From contig NZ_CAJXJX010000008.1 in NCBI RefSeq assembly GCF_913055775.1, positions 1 to 36,482 of the forward strand: 36,482 bases of DNA, given 5' to 3'. This DNA comes from an uncultured Demequina sp. Lineage in GTDB: Bacteria; Actinomycetota; Actinomycetes; Actinomycetales; Demequinaceae. Positions 8,718 to 16,269 of this stretch are shown piece by piece. How positions within the stretch are numbered: position 1 is the stretch's first letter; the number at the start of each line of letters is the position of its first letter. The notes under the pieces are model-generated. The model saw only the letters and a program-made list of their open reading frames with translations. It ran no database searches and had not been told where the DNA came from. Made by a program: the position numbers and the translations under genes.

Positions 8718-9658
8718 GCGGGCCTCGCCTGCGGGTTGATCAGTCCGTACAAGATGTCGATGAGCAGGTTGACCGCGATCACGAGCGTCGCGGTGAACAG
8801 CACCACTCCCTGCACGACCGGGAAGTCCTGGCCGATGGTGCTGGTGAGCATGAGGGAGCCCAGGCCCGGGAACGAGAAGACCTTCTCGATCACGAAGCTC
8901 ACGCCAATCAGAATGGCGAAGACCACGCCGATCGAGGCGAGCACCGGGACCATGGCGTTCTTCACGCCGTACTGGTAGAGGATCTTCCAGCGGGGCACGC
9001 CCGCGGCAGTGAGCGTGTCCGTGTAGGGAGCGGCGAGAGCTCGCACCATGGAGGCCCTCGTCTGGCGCGCGATGATCGCACCGCCGGTGATGCCGAGCGT
9101 CAGCGACGGCAGGATCAGGCCCACGAACCAGCCCCACGGGTCCACGGTGAACGGCACCCAGCCGATGATGGGCAGCCACCCCAACTGGGCCGCGAAGACG
9201 GTGGTGAGAAGGATGCCGAGCCAGAACTCGGGGATCGCGATGCCCAGGACGGTGCCTCCCGTGAGGAGGCGGTCCGCCTTGGTGCCGGGGCGGGTGCCGG
9301 TGTAGACACCGACACCCACCCCGATCACGATGGCGACGACCATGCCGCCGAGGATCATCGACAGGGTCGCGGGGATGCGCTGAGCGAGCATCTCCGTGAC
9401 AGGGAGCCCGGACCGGTAGGCCGTGCCCAGGTCTCCCTGCACGAGCCCGCCGAACCATTCGAGCAGGCGCTCGCCTGCCGGGCGATTGAGCCCCAGCTGC
9501 TCCTCCACCAGTGCGATGGACTCCGGTGTGGCCGAGACCCCGAGGATCGCGGCCGCCGGAGATCCCGGCACCAGGTAGGTCAGTGAGAACACCACCACCG
9601 ACACCACCAGTAGCTGCGGTATTGCGAACCCCAGCCGGTAGAGGACAAGCTTCCCCAT
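8714..9658 (-). CDS. ABC transporter permease, DppB/OppB type
   Basis: This 314-residue inner-membrane protein has about six membrane segments. The N-terminal LYRLGFAIPQLLVVSVVVFSL segment, the LGLNRP...LEWFGGLVQGDLG motif typical of DppB, and an EAA-like loop TLTAAGVPRWKILYQYG are all present. It forms the translocation pore with the permease half of the downstream fusion. AGGAG stands nine bases before the ATG. It lies 41 bases after the binding-protein gene in one operon. Confidence 0.9.
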   Translation of the reverse strand: MGKLVLYRLGFAIPQLLVVSVVVFSLTYLVPGSPAAAILGVSATPESIALVEEQLGLNRPAGERLLEWFGGLVQGDLGTAYRSGLPVTEMLAQRIPATLSMILGGMVVAIVIGVGVGVYTGTRPGTKADRLLTGGTVLGIAIPEFWLGILLTTVFAAQLGWLPIIGWVPFTVDPWGWFVGLILPSLTLGITGGAIIARQTRASMVRALAAPYTDTLTAAGVPRWKILYQYGVKNAMVPVLASIGVVFAILIGVSFVIEKVFSFPGLGSLMLTSTIGQDFPVVQGVVLFTATLVIAVNLLIDILYGLINPQARPA

Positions 9659-9699
9659 CGAAACGATCTCCTAGTCGATCTGTCTGTTTGCTGCCGCGA

Positions 9700-11271
9700 T
9701 CAAGACCCTGCGGGACGCAGATCGCGGAAGTTGATCAGGACCGTCTCCCACGGCTCGCTGGGAGCCGCAGCACCCGAGACCGTGTCCGTGTTGACGGCGA
9801 TCAGTTCCTGCGACTGGATGTGAGCGCAGGTCAGCGCCTCCTCGGAGATGATCAGCGTCACCTCCGCCCACAGGTCGTCTGCCTCCTCCGACGTGCCCGC
9901 GGCGATCGCCGCATCCGCAGCGGCCTTGAGCTGGTCGGACTCGACACCGGCCGGGTTGCCCGGGGCCTCCGCAGCGAACCACGACTGGTACCAGTCGTAC
10001 GGCGTGAGCTCGTCGTTCGAGCCCAGGCCGATGGGGTAAGCGCCGGCGTTCCACTCGGAGAAGTACTGCGGCGGCGGGGCCTCCTGCACCGTGAGGTTGA
10101 ACCCGAGCTCGCCCAGCTGCTCCGCGTAGACCGAGATCTGGCGGTTGTTGAACGAGGTCGACAGCCAGTCGCCCTCGACCGCCGGGCTGCCGGCCTGGCT
10201 GTAGAGCGTCTCTGCCATCTCCAGGTCGTGCTCGTAGCCGGTGATCGCGGGGTTGTAGCCCTGCTCGCCCTCGGCGAAGTGCTGCGACACAGGCGTGACG
10301 TCGGGGTCGAGGTCCGCGACGACCTGCGTGTTGATCGCGTAGCACGCGGCCTGACGCACCTCGAGCTCCTCGAACATGCCGCCGGGGCCACGGTCGAAGA
10401 ACATCGGGTTGTTCCGGATGCCGGGGTAGGCGATGGTCTCGAACGTTCCAGCCTCCTCGAATACGGACAGCTGGTCGAGCTCGGTGTCGGTGACGTCGAT
10501 CTCGCCGTTGATCATCGCGGTGCTGGCGGCGTTGTCCTCCTCGATCGCGAACAGCTGGACCGTCTCGAAACCGGGGGCGTCGCCCCAGTACTCGGCGAAC
10601 GGACCGAACGTCATGCGGGTGCCGGCGATCGAAGCCGCCTCGTCGTACGCCCACGGACCGGTGCCGACCGGGGTCTGCGCGATCGAGCCGTCCGCGATGG
10701 CCGCGGGGCTCGCCATCGGAGCGGCACGGGTGGCCAGGGTGGTGAGCAGCGACGGTGCCGGCGCCGACAGGTTGATCTGGACCGTCAGGTCGTTGACCGC
10801 GTCGATAGAGTCGATCACCTGGAACGGCCCGGCGTAGGGGCCGGGCGTGTTCTTGATGAGCTCGAGGTTGACCTTGACGGCCTCGGCATCGAACGGCGTG
10901 CCGTCGTGGAAGGTGACGCCGGGCTGAAGCTCGAGGGTCAGGGCCTCGTCCGTCTGCTCCCACGACGTGGCGAGCCACGGTGCAGGCTTGCGATCGTCAC
11001 CCAGCTTCGTGAGGTTCTCATAGGGAACGCGCATGTAGCCGGCTTCCATCTCGGCGCCAGGCGCCCAGTTCTCGGGGAAGCCGCCCCAGTTGGCGCGGAG
11101 GACGGAGCCGGCGACCTGACCGCCCGCACTGGGCGCGGCGTCCTCGGTCGTGGTGCTGGTGGGCTCGTCGCTGGAGTCTTCTGCGGGGTCGTCGGAGCTG
11201 CAGGCACCGAGGAGCAGCGCGGCGGCCGCGACGGGGACGGCAAGCCGAGCGAAGCGTGTGGTCTTCATCAT
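9700..11271 (-). CDS. ABC transporter substrate-binding lipoprotein, family 5 (DppA/OppA type)
   Basis: This 523-residue protein has a lipoprotein signal peptide (MMKTTRFARL..., lipobox LGAC with Cys24) and an acidic Ser/Thr-rich spacer before the solute-binding fold. The segment LQPGVTFHDGTPFDAEAV is the family 5 signature. The lipoprotein captures the substrate outside the membrane for the permeases encoded downstream. Family 5 members bind peptides, opines, nickel chelates and diverse small compounds, so the substrate cannot be named; the surroundings suggest an aromatic or amino acid derivative. The start at 11271 (the first of two consecutive ATGs) is 10 bases after AAGGAGG. The next DNA upstream carries a promoter with two GntR-type palindromes. 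Confidence 0.9.
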   Translation of the reverse strand: MMKTTRFARLAVPVAAAALLLGACSSDDPAEDSSDEPTSTTTEDAAPSAGGQVAGSVLRANWGGFPENWAPGAEMEAGYMRVPYENLTKLGDDRKPAPWLATSWEQTDEALTLELQPGVTFHDGTPFDAEAVKVNLELIKNTPGPYAGPFQVIDSIDAVNDLTVQINLSAPAPSLLTTLATRAAPMASPAAIADGSIAQTPVGTGPWAYDEAASIAGTRMTFGPFAEYWGDAPGFETVQLFAIEEDNAASTAMINGEIDVTDTELDQLSVFEEAGTFETIAYPGIRNNPMFFDRGPGGMFEELEVRQAACYAINTQVVADLDPDVTPVSQHFAEGEQGYNPAITGYEHDLEMAETLYSQAGSPAVEGDWLSTSFNNRQISVYAEQLGELGFNLTVQEAPPPQYFSEWNAGAYPIGLGSNDELTPYDWYQSWFAAEAPGNPAGVESDQLKAAADAAIAAGTSEEADDLWAEVTLIISEEALTCAHIQSQELIAVNTDTVSGAAAPSEPWETVLINFRDLRPAGS

Positions 11272-11593
11272 GGTTCTGGCGCCTCCTTGCGCCGGGGAAC
11301 TCGTGGCTGTCGATTCTAGGGGCCGGGGAACGGTCCGGGGTTCGCCCCCTGACCGATCCCATGGGTGGGGACGGGTCAGGTGATTCCGCTCTCCCTGACT
11401 GACCCGGCGGCGAGCGTGGATGCGCCCCTGCCGAGCCGGACTGACGACGTGCCGCTGAAGCCTCGTGAGCGAGTGGCGAGGAGCGGGGACACACGCGAAG
11501 CGACGCCACTGCGTCCTGTGCGGTGGTGCGGAGCCTTCATGGATCCTGCCTCCCCGTCGACTCTCCCTCGAGCCGACATCGTCGTGTCCATGG

Positions 11594-11622
11594 ATCGTAT
11601 ACGACGTGTGAATCCTGCGCAA
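11594..11622 (-). promoter_or_regulatory. Promoter of the ABC importer operon
   Basis: On the minus strand TTGCGC (11622-11617), a 17-base spacer and TACGAT (11599-11594). The -10 is embedded in the palindrome TCGTATACGA, so a bound repressor would block RNA polymerase. Confidence 0.45.
11595..11604. promoter_or_regulatory. GntR/FCD-type operator, copy 1
   Basis: TCGTATACGA is a perfect 10-base palindrome in a GGATCGTATACGAC context. The related sequence recurs exactly 30 bases away and again at 15311. It is the probable site for the GntR regulator encoded at 12051-12746. Confidence 0.6.
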
Positions 11623-11624
11623 GA

Positions 11625-11634
11625 TCGCATACGA
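11625..11634. promoter_or_regulatory. GntR/FCD-type operator, copy 2
   Basis: TCGCATACGA, one base from the perfect palindrome and identical to the site at 15311-15320. Its centre is 30 bases (about three helical turns) from copy 1, and it lies just upstream of the -35. Confidence 0.58.
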
Positions 11635-11910
11635 CTTCAGAACGGTATCGGTTCGGTAACGACGCGATGATCCCCCGCAACACGCGTGAAATCGGCATTG
11701 ATGCCCCCACAACCCTCGGTGCGACCCCAGCCATTCGCGTCCGACCCTTGCCGAGAGTCGAGGGAATGTATATGATTTTCGTCACGCCGAGGCTTGCGTC
11801 CCACGCGGGGCGCTGGCCCCGGCGCAGGAGTCTCGCAGCGTCGCGAGGCCGGGGACCCGTTCCCCAGCCCTGGACCTGCGTCTCCACACACGGATAGAGA
11901 GGCACGCAGC

Positions 11911-12054
11911 GTGAAGGCAACGGACAAGCGCCGGCATCGCCCCCGCATCGGCCTGCCCGCGGCACCCGCGTCCCGCCTCTCCCTCTCCCTCTCCCACTCC
12001 CACGCGCAGGCCACCCTGCCCGCGCATCGGCCCTACCGAGGACTCACCTCATGA
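11911..12054 (+). CDS. Possible short leader ORF overlapping gntR
   Basis: A 47-codon frame starts at GTG 11911, eight bases after AGAGAGG, and its TGA overlaps the ATG of gntR (TCATGA). The product is basic and low in complexity, with a SLSLSLSHSH run from a CTCTCC hexanucleotide repeat. Two CGCATCGGCC motifs lie inside. Spacing suggests translational coupling, but composition could equally be noncoding leader DNA. Confidence 0.3.
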   Translation: MKATDKRRHRPRIGLPAAPASRLSLSLSHSHAQATLPAHRPYRGLTS

Positions 12055-12746
12055 CTGACGCCTCTCTGTCCAAATCGCAGCGCGCGTATGACTGGATCAA
12101 GGCGCGCATCGCGACGCAGGAGTTCACGCCGGGCTACCGCCTGGTGCTGGGGACCATCGCCAAAGAGCTCGACATGTCCGTGGTGCCTGTGCGCGAGGCA
12201 GTGCGCCAGCTCGAGGCCGAGCGCGTGGTGACCTTCGAGCGCAACGTGGGAGCACGCGTCGCGATGGTCGATGACTCGGACTACCGAGCGACCATGCAGG
12301 CGGTGTCCATCGTCGAGTCGGCCGCGACCGCGCTCGCGTCCCGCTCGCTCACCGTGGACGACATCCGGCAGGCGCGCTCGGTCAACGAGGTCATGGTGAG
12401 GTCGCTGGACCGGTTCGAGCCCCGCACCTTCAGCGCCCTCAATCAGGAATTCCACCACCTGCTGTACTCGCGCTGCCCCAACCACCGCCTGGTCCAGATC
12501 GTCGACGCCGAGTGGGGCCGCATGAGCCACCTGCGCGACTCGATCTTCACCTTCGTGCCCGGGCGGGCGGCCGAATCCGTCAAAGAGCACGAGGAAATCC
12601 TCGTGCTCATCGAACGCGGGGCGCGCCTCGAGGACATCGAGGCCGCCGTGCGACGCCATCGCACCGGCACGCTCGCCGCGTATCTGGTCCACGAGCACCC
12701 CGACGAGACCCTCGGCCTTCCCATCGAGGACGAAGCCCGACTGTAG
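12051..12746 (+). CDS. GntR-family regulator, FCD subfamily; probable cluster regulator
   Basis: This 231-residue protein has a GntR winged helix (about 8-75; RAYDWIKARI, GTIAKELDMSVVPVREAVRQLE) and an FCD domain (about 85-220) with histidines in NQEFHHLL, VKEHEEIL and VRRHRTGT that normally hold the metal and acid ligand. A GAGGA precedes the ATG. The next gene, 36 bases on, is the HpaH hydratase. The palindromes TCG(T/C)ATACGA at 11595, 11625 and 15311 are the likely binding sites, making this the candidate repressor of the importer and catabolic operons. The inducer is probably a pathway acid. Confidence 0.88.
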   Translation: MTDASLSKSQRAYDWIKARIATQEFTPGYRLVLGTIAKELDMSVVPVREAVRQLEAERVVTFERNVGARVAMVDDSDYRATMQAVSIVESAATALASRSLTVDDIRQARSVNEVMVRSLDRFEPRTFSALNQEFHHLLYSRCPNHRLVQIVDAEWGRMSHLRDSIFTFVPGRAAESVKEHEEILVLIERGARLEDIEAAVRRHRTGTLAAYLVHEHPDETLGLPIEDEARL

Positions 12747-12782
12747 CCCGCCACTCACCCACCGACTGCCCCAGGAGTACGG

Positions 12783-13568
12783 ATGCTTCCCCAGCCCACG
12801 ATCGACGCTCTCGCCGAGGAACTCGCCGAAGCGCATCGCTCGCGCAGCGTGATCCCCCGCATCACCGCGCGCCACCCCGAGGCGACCGTCGAGGACTCGT
12901 ACGCGATCCAAGGCCTGTGGCGCGACCGCGCGCTCGCGGACGGACGCCGGCTCGTGGGGCGCAAGATCGGGCTGACCTCGAAGGCGATGCAGCAGGCCAC
13001 CGGGATCAGCGAGCCTGACTACGGCGTGATCCTCGATGACACCGTATGGGAGTCCGGCGCCGTGGTGCCGTTCGACGACTTCTCCAACGTGCGTATCGAG
13101 GTCGAGCTGGCGTTCGTGCTGGCGTCGCCGCTCGAGGGACCGCACTGCACCGTGTTCGACGTCCTGCGCGCGACCGAGTACGTGACGCCCGCTCTCGAGA
13201 TCCTCAACTCGCACATCGAGCTCGAGGGCCGCACCATCGTCGACACGATCGCGGACAACGCTGCCTACGGCGGGCTGGTCCTGGGCGGCCGCCCCGTCGC
13301 GCCCGCGGACGTGGACCTGCGCTGGGTGGGCGCGATGCTGTACCGCAACGAGACCATCGAGGAGACCGGCGTGGCCGGCGGCGTGCTGGACAACCCGGCC
13401 TCGGGCGTCGCGTGGCTCGCGAACAAGCTGCACCAGCACGGCGACTCGCTCGCGGCGGGCGAGGTGATCCTCGCGGGCTCGTTCACCCGGCCGGTGTGGT
13501 GCGAGCGCGGCGACTCGGTGCTGTGCGACTACGGCCCGCTGGGGAACGTGAGCGTCCGCTTCGAGTAG
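12783..13568 (+). CDS. hpaH: 2-oxo-hept-4-ene-1,7-dioate hydratase (HpaH/MhpD family)
   Basis: This 261-residue protein closely resembles E. coli HpaH across its length: AIQGLWRDRALADGRRLVGRKIGLTSKAMQ (about 41-70), SEPDYG, IEVELAFVLASPL with metal-binding Glu106 and Glu108, and Glu139. The C-terminal GVLDNPASGVAWLANKL, GSFTRPV and the CDYGPLGNVSVRFE end also match. The enzyme adds water to a 2-hydroxydienoate using Mg2+, giving the 4-hydroxy-2-oxo acid that an aldolase splits to pyruvate and an aldehyde. AGGAG precedes the ATG. It is co-directional with gntR. Confidence 0.88.
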   Translation: MLPQPTIDALAEELAEAHRSRSVIPRITARHPEATVEDSYAIQGLWRDRALADGRRLVGRKIGLTSKAMQQATGISEPDYGVILDDTVWESGAVVPFDDFSNVRIEVELAFVLASPLEGPHCTVFDVLRATEYVTPALEILNSHIELEGRTIVDTIADNAAYGGLVLGGRPVAPADVDLRWVGAMLYRNETIEETGVAGGVLDNPASGVAWLANKLHQHGDSLAAGEVILAGSFTRPVWCERGDSVLCDYGPLGNVSVRFE

Positions 13569-13585
13569 GCCCGGCGCTTCTCCGC

Positions 13586-13690
13586 TACCGGTTCTGCACA
13601 CGCCTGTGACGCCCGTGGCGCATGAGGCGCACGTGAGTCCCCACGCGCCTCAGCAGCCCCATCGTTCCCAGGTGTGTGCAGAACCGGTAG
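13586..13690. terminator. Large nested hairpin between convergent genes (first of two)
   Basis: Left arm CTACCGGTTCTGCACAC (13586-13602) pairs perfectly with 13674-13690, and with one mismatch the stem extends to 22 bases. Inside it TGAGGCGC (13623-13630) pairs with GCGCCTCA (13645-13652). It starts 17 bases after the hpaH stop. It may act as a two-way terminator but is much larger than usual. Confidence 0.6.
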
Positions 13691-13714
13691 GGACTGCGAC
13701 GGCACCCGACAGCG

Positions 13715-13796
13715 TGAACCACCACACGCGACGACACCCCGGCGCGCGAGCCGTCAGGGCCCGTCGCACCGGGGTGTCGCCCGGCTGTGTGGTTCA
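13715..13796. terminator. Second long inverted repeat between convergent genes
   Basis: TGAACCAC (13715-13722) pairs with GTGGTTCA (13789-13796), and CGACACCCCGG (13732-13742) pairs with CCGGGGTGTCG (13769-13779). It ends 19 bases before the amidohydrolase stop, so it could terminate that gene on the minus strand. Confidence 0.6.
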
Positions 13797-13814
13797 GACT
13801 GTCAGGAGAGCAGC

Positions 13815-14861
13815 CTAGATCGGGAGGTTGAACATCTCCTTGGCGTTCTTCCACAGGATCTTCTCGCGGTCCTCGTCCGAGACCTCGATCTCGTTCTTGA
13901 GGAACTCCACGCCCTGGCTCATCCACGAGTAGAACACCGGGAAGCTCGACCCGAACATGTAGTGGTCGGCGCCGTTGATGCGCAGCGCAGCCTCGACCTG
14001 CTCCTTGCCCCACGAGTGCGGGTGCGTCATGTCGAAGAAGATGTTGTTCTCGAGGTACTTGCGGATCGCGTCGCCGCCCGTCGGGTCAAGGCGCTGCATC
14101 GCCTCCTTCTTGTGGGTGGCGTGCGGCGTCATGAGCGCGGTGTTGGCGAACCAGTTGCCGCCGAACATCGTGTGCGTGAACTTCAGGTTGGGCCAGCGGT
14201 CGAACATGCCGGAGAACAGCTCGCGGCCCACGGCGGTGGCCTGGTCCACGATGCGCCCGTACTCGCGGCGCAAGTTCGTGTAGTCGATCACCGAGCGCCA
14301 CTCGACGGGCAGCGGCGTGTGGTGCACGATCACCGGCACGTTCAGCTCGTTGATCGCGTCGAGGTAGGGCGCGAACGCCTCGTCGTCCAGGTAGAGCTGG
14401 CCGTAGTGGCATGCGAGCTGGACGGCGACGGCCCCGTTGTCGAGGCAGCGCTTGAGCTCGTCGATGTTCTCCTTGCCACCCCACGGCGGCACGCACGCGG
14501 TCGAGAACAGGCGGCCGCCCGAGCGCTCCACGATCTCGCGAGCGTTGTCGTTCACGACCTTGCAGGTGTCCAGGCGCAGCCACTCCTGCCACACCGGCAC
14601 GCGCATGATGCCGTAGTCCACGCCGGCCTCGTCCATCGCGGCGAGCTTGGCGTCCACGTTGTAGTCGCCCTCGACGTAATTGAGGTTCTGGTAGCCCGCG
14701 GGCTTCTCGAGGATGAGCTGGCGGCGGCCGTCATCCATGGTCTTGACGGTGGCGATCTCGCCGAATCCGCGCGGCGCGGTCGACAGGAAGCCGTTCAGGG
14801 TCTGCTCGTTGTCGAACAGGTCCTCGGGGAGGTGGTGGATGTTGATGTCGACGACGGTCAT
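13815..14861 (-). CDS. ACMSD-like amidohydrolase with altered metal site
   Basis: This 348-residue protein belongs to the amidohydrolase-2 / ACMSD-like decarboxylase group: DINIHHLPEDL at the start, KLAAMDEAGVDYGIM (about 72-86), ALFAPYLDAI-like helix, VPVIVHHTPLP (about 175-185) and a terminal MFGSSFPVFYSW (302-313). Members are metal-dependent decarboxylases or hydrolases of ring-cleavage products and hydroxybenzoates. Usual ligands are disturbed: the N-terminal HxH reads N7-x-H9 followed by H10, and the near-universal Asp of GSDFP/GTDYP is Ser306. The remaining histidines, including H180-H181, are present. AGAAGGGA precedes the ATG. It is divergent from the dienelactone-hydrolase operon. 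Confidence 0.8.
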   Translation of the reverse strand: MTVVDINIHHLPEDLFDNEQTLNGFLSTAPRGFGEIATVKTMDDGRRQLILEKPAGYQNLNYVEGDYNVDAKLAAMDEAGVDYGIMRVPVWQEWLRLDTCKVVNDNAREIVERSGGRLFSTACVPPWGGKENIDELKRCLDNGAVAVQLACHYGQLYLDDEAFAPYLDAINELNVPVIVHHTPLPVEWRSVIDYTNLRREYGRIVDQATAVGRELFSGMFDRWPNLKFTHTMFGGNWFANTALMTPHATHKKEAMQRLDPTGGDAIRKYLENNIFFDMTHPHSWGKEQVEAALRINGADHYMFGSSFPVFYSWMSQGVEFLKNEIEVSDEDREKILWKNAKEMFNLPI

Positions 14862-15018
14862 GGTCGTCCCTTCTGAGAGTTCGGGTGCGCCAGGGGCGCG
14901 AGTATGGAGCGCCGATGCGGGCGCGGGGTACGTGCAGAGGTGCGGCCGGGCTGCGGGGTCGGGGATGCGCGGTCAGTCGCGTCGAGCGCGGCTTCAGGCC
15001 CGGCGGGCCGATGCGGTG

Positions 15019-15144
15019 TCAGGCTGGCGGCGCGAGGTTGCGGCCGGGGTGCACGGGACGGCGGCGGCCACGGGAGCCGAGGCGGGCGGAGGTGCGGGCG
15101 GCGCCGCGAGCGTGCGTGGGGCTCCGAGCAACGGTTCTGCTCAT
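15019..15144 (-). CDS. Possible small arginine-rich leader peptide
   Basis: A 41-codon ATG frame with an exceptionally strong site, GGAGGAAGGAGG, eight bases upstream. The product is Arg/Ala/Pro rich (begins MSRTVARSPTHARG). It ends 157 bases before the amidohydrolase ATG, in the same direction, with its TGA overlapping a near copy of the dispersed 14-mer. The Shine-Dalgarno match is the main support; codon content looks like generic GC-rich DNA. Confidence 0.3.
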   Translation of the reverse strand: MSRTVARSPTHARGAARTSARLGSRGRRRPVHPGRNLAPPA

Positions 15145-15304
15145 GGGCGCGGCCTCCTTCCTCCGGCGAGCGACGTCTGCGTCATCCCAAACTGTACGCG
15201 CATCGCACGCGATGTCCAGCCAGATTCGGCTTCGAGGCGCGGCCAACCCTGCGGCGCGACACCCTCCCCCGCACGACTGCCGCGCACCGCCCGCAGCTTC
15301 ACAC

Positions 15305-15333
15305 TTGAGATCGCATACGATTTCGTTTACAGT
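15305..15333 (+). promoter_or_regulatory. Promoter of the catabolic operon with operator in the spacer
   Basis: TTGAGA (15305-15310), exactly 17 bases, then TACAGT (15328-15333). The palindrome TCGCATACGA fills 15311-15320, directly between -35 and -10, a classic repressor position. Confidence 0.6.
15311..15320. promoter_or_regulatory. GntR/FCD-type operator, copy 3
   Basis: TCGCATACGA, identical to the site at 11625-11634, in the context GAGATCGCATACGATTTC. It links this operon to the regulator encoded at 12051. Confidence 0.6.
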
Positions 15334-15467
15334 CGTTCCACGCTTCACGGTCGGGCTCTCGCCGGCACCGGGCAGCGCGTCGAGGATGACGATTCCCTTC
15401 CCCGGCGCCCGTCCGCGCCGGAGCCTTCCGATCGTGGCGCGGCACAGGCACAGCCCCGGGAGGAACC

Positions 15468-16226
15468 TTGAGCACGGACACCCCGCTCACCGAGCGCGAC
15501 GTCGAGTACACGCACGACGGCACGCGCATGATCGGCCTCCTGGTCGCACCCGTGACCGCCTCTTCCGAGGCCCCCCTCCCCGGCATCCTGCTGGTCCACG
15601 ACGCGTTCGGCCTGGGCGAGGACATGACCGCCACCGCCCGCCGCTACGCCCAGCTGGGCTACGCGGTCTTCGCCGCCGATGTCTGGGGCGAGCGCACGCA
15701 GCCCACCGAGGGCAGCCAGATCGGCCCGCTGATCGGCTCGATGGTCTCCGACCGCGAGCGCTGGATGGGCCGGATGGCAGCCGCGCACGCCGCGATGGTC
15801 GCGCAGCCCGAGGTGGACGCCGCCGCGATCGCCGCGGCCGGCTACTGCTTCGGAGGCTCCTCCGCCCTCGAGTTCGCCCGGACCGGCGGCGAGGTCCGCG
15901 GCGCGATCGGGATCCACGCGGGGCTCGACCTGCTCGACAGCGACTGGTCCGCCCCCGGGCCCGTCGAGCGCGTCCTCATCTGCACCGGATCCGCCGACCC
16001 GATGGCCACGTCCGATCAGCGCGACGCCCTCCAAGACGCCCTCACCGGCGCAGGCGTCGACTGGGAGACGGACCTGTACTCGGGCGCCCAGCACGCCTTC
16101 ACCAATCCCAAGTCGGACCTTCCCGGCATGCCCCCGGGCGTCGGCTATGACGCCCGCGCCTCCCAGCGCGCCTGGGACTCCACCGCGAGGTTCCTCGCGG
16201 ACCTCCTGACCCCCGCATCGGCCTGA
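15468..16226 (+). CDS. Dienelactone hydrolase family protein
   Basis: This 252-residue alpha/beta hydrolase has the dienelactone hydrolase triad: nucleophile Cys127 in GYCFGGS, Asp177 in GSADPM and His209 in GAQHAFTNP. The family opens lactones formed during aromatic breakdown, though many members hydrolyse other esters. The TTG start is set by GGGAGGAA immediately upstream. It is the first gene of the operon behind the 15305 promoter. The last codons carry CCCGCATCGGCC directly against the stop, a partial copy of the dispersed motif. Confidence 0.85.
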   Translation: MSTDTPLTERDVEYTHDGTRMIGLLVAPVTASSEAPLPGILLVHDAFGLGEDMTATARRYAQLGYAVFAADVWGERTQPTEGSQIGPLIGSMVSDRERWMGRMAAAHAAMVAQPEVDAAAIAAAGYCFGGSSALEFARTGGEVRGAIGIHAGLDLLDSDWSAPGPVERVLICTGSADPMATSDQRDALQDALTGAGVDWETDLYSGAQHAFTNPKSDLPGMPPGVGYDARASQRAWDSTARFLADLLTPASA

Positions 16227-16269
16227 CGCACCCACCCCCGTCTGAACTCAACGAAGAGAAGAGAACCCC

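Larger units (their letters stand above)
11272..11910. other. Control region between the ABC importer operon and the second gntR
   Basis: About 640 bases with no convincing gene. It holds the minus-strand promoter at 11594-11622, two palindromic operators 30 bases apart, and a third weaker look-alike (ATGTATATGA, 11766-11775). The ABC operon leader would be about 315 bases long. Confidence 0.6.
15145..15467. other. Divergent control region between amidohydrolase and dienelactone-hydrolase operons
   Basis: About 320 bases without a gene. It holds the plus-strand promoter at 15305-15333 with an operator in its spacer and a near-palindrome ATCGCACGCGAT around 15202-15213. The plus-strand leader is about 125 bases. 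Confidence 0.5.

Noticed and set aside
6891-8978. A 695-codon plus-strand open frame opposite the ABC genes
   Set aside because: Antisense to the DppC-DppD fusion with Walker motifs; its His/Arg/Asp-rich composition is typical of shadow frames.
11975-12005. CRISPR-like or satellite array in the CTCTCC run
   Set aside because: Only about three perfect hexamers, no spacers and no cas genes.
13586-13796. Insertion sequence or transposon ends
   Set aside because: No transposase frame, no target duplication, and the inverted repeats enclose under 110 bases each.
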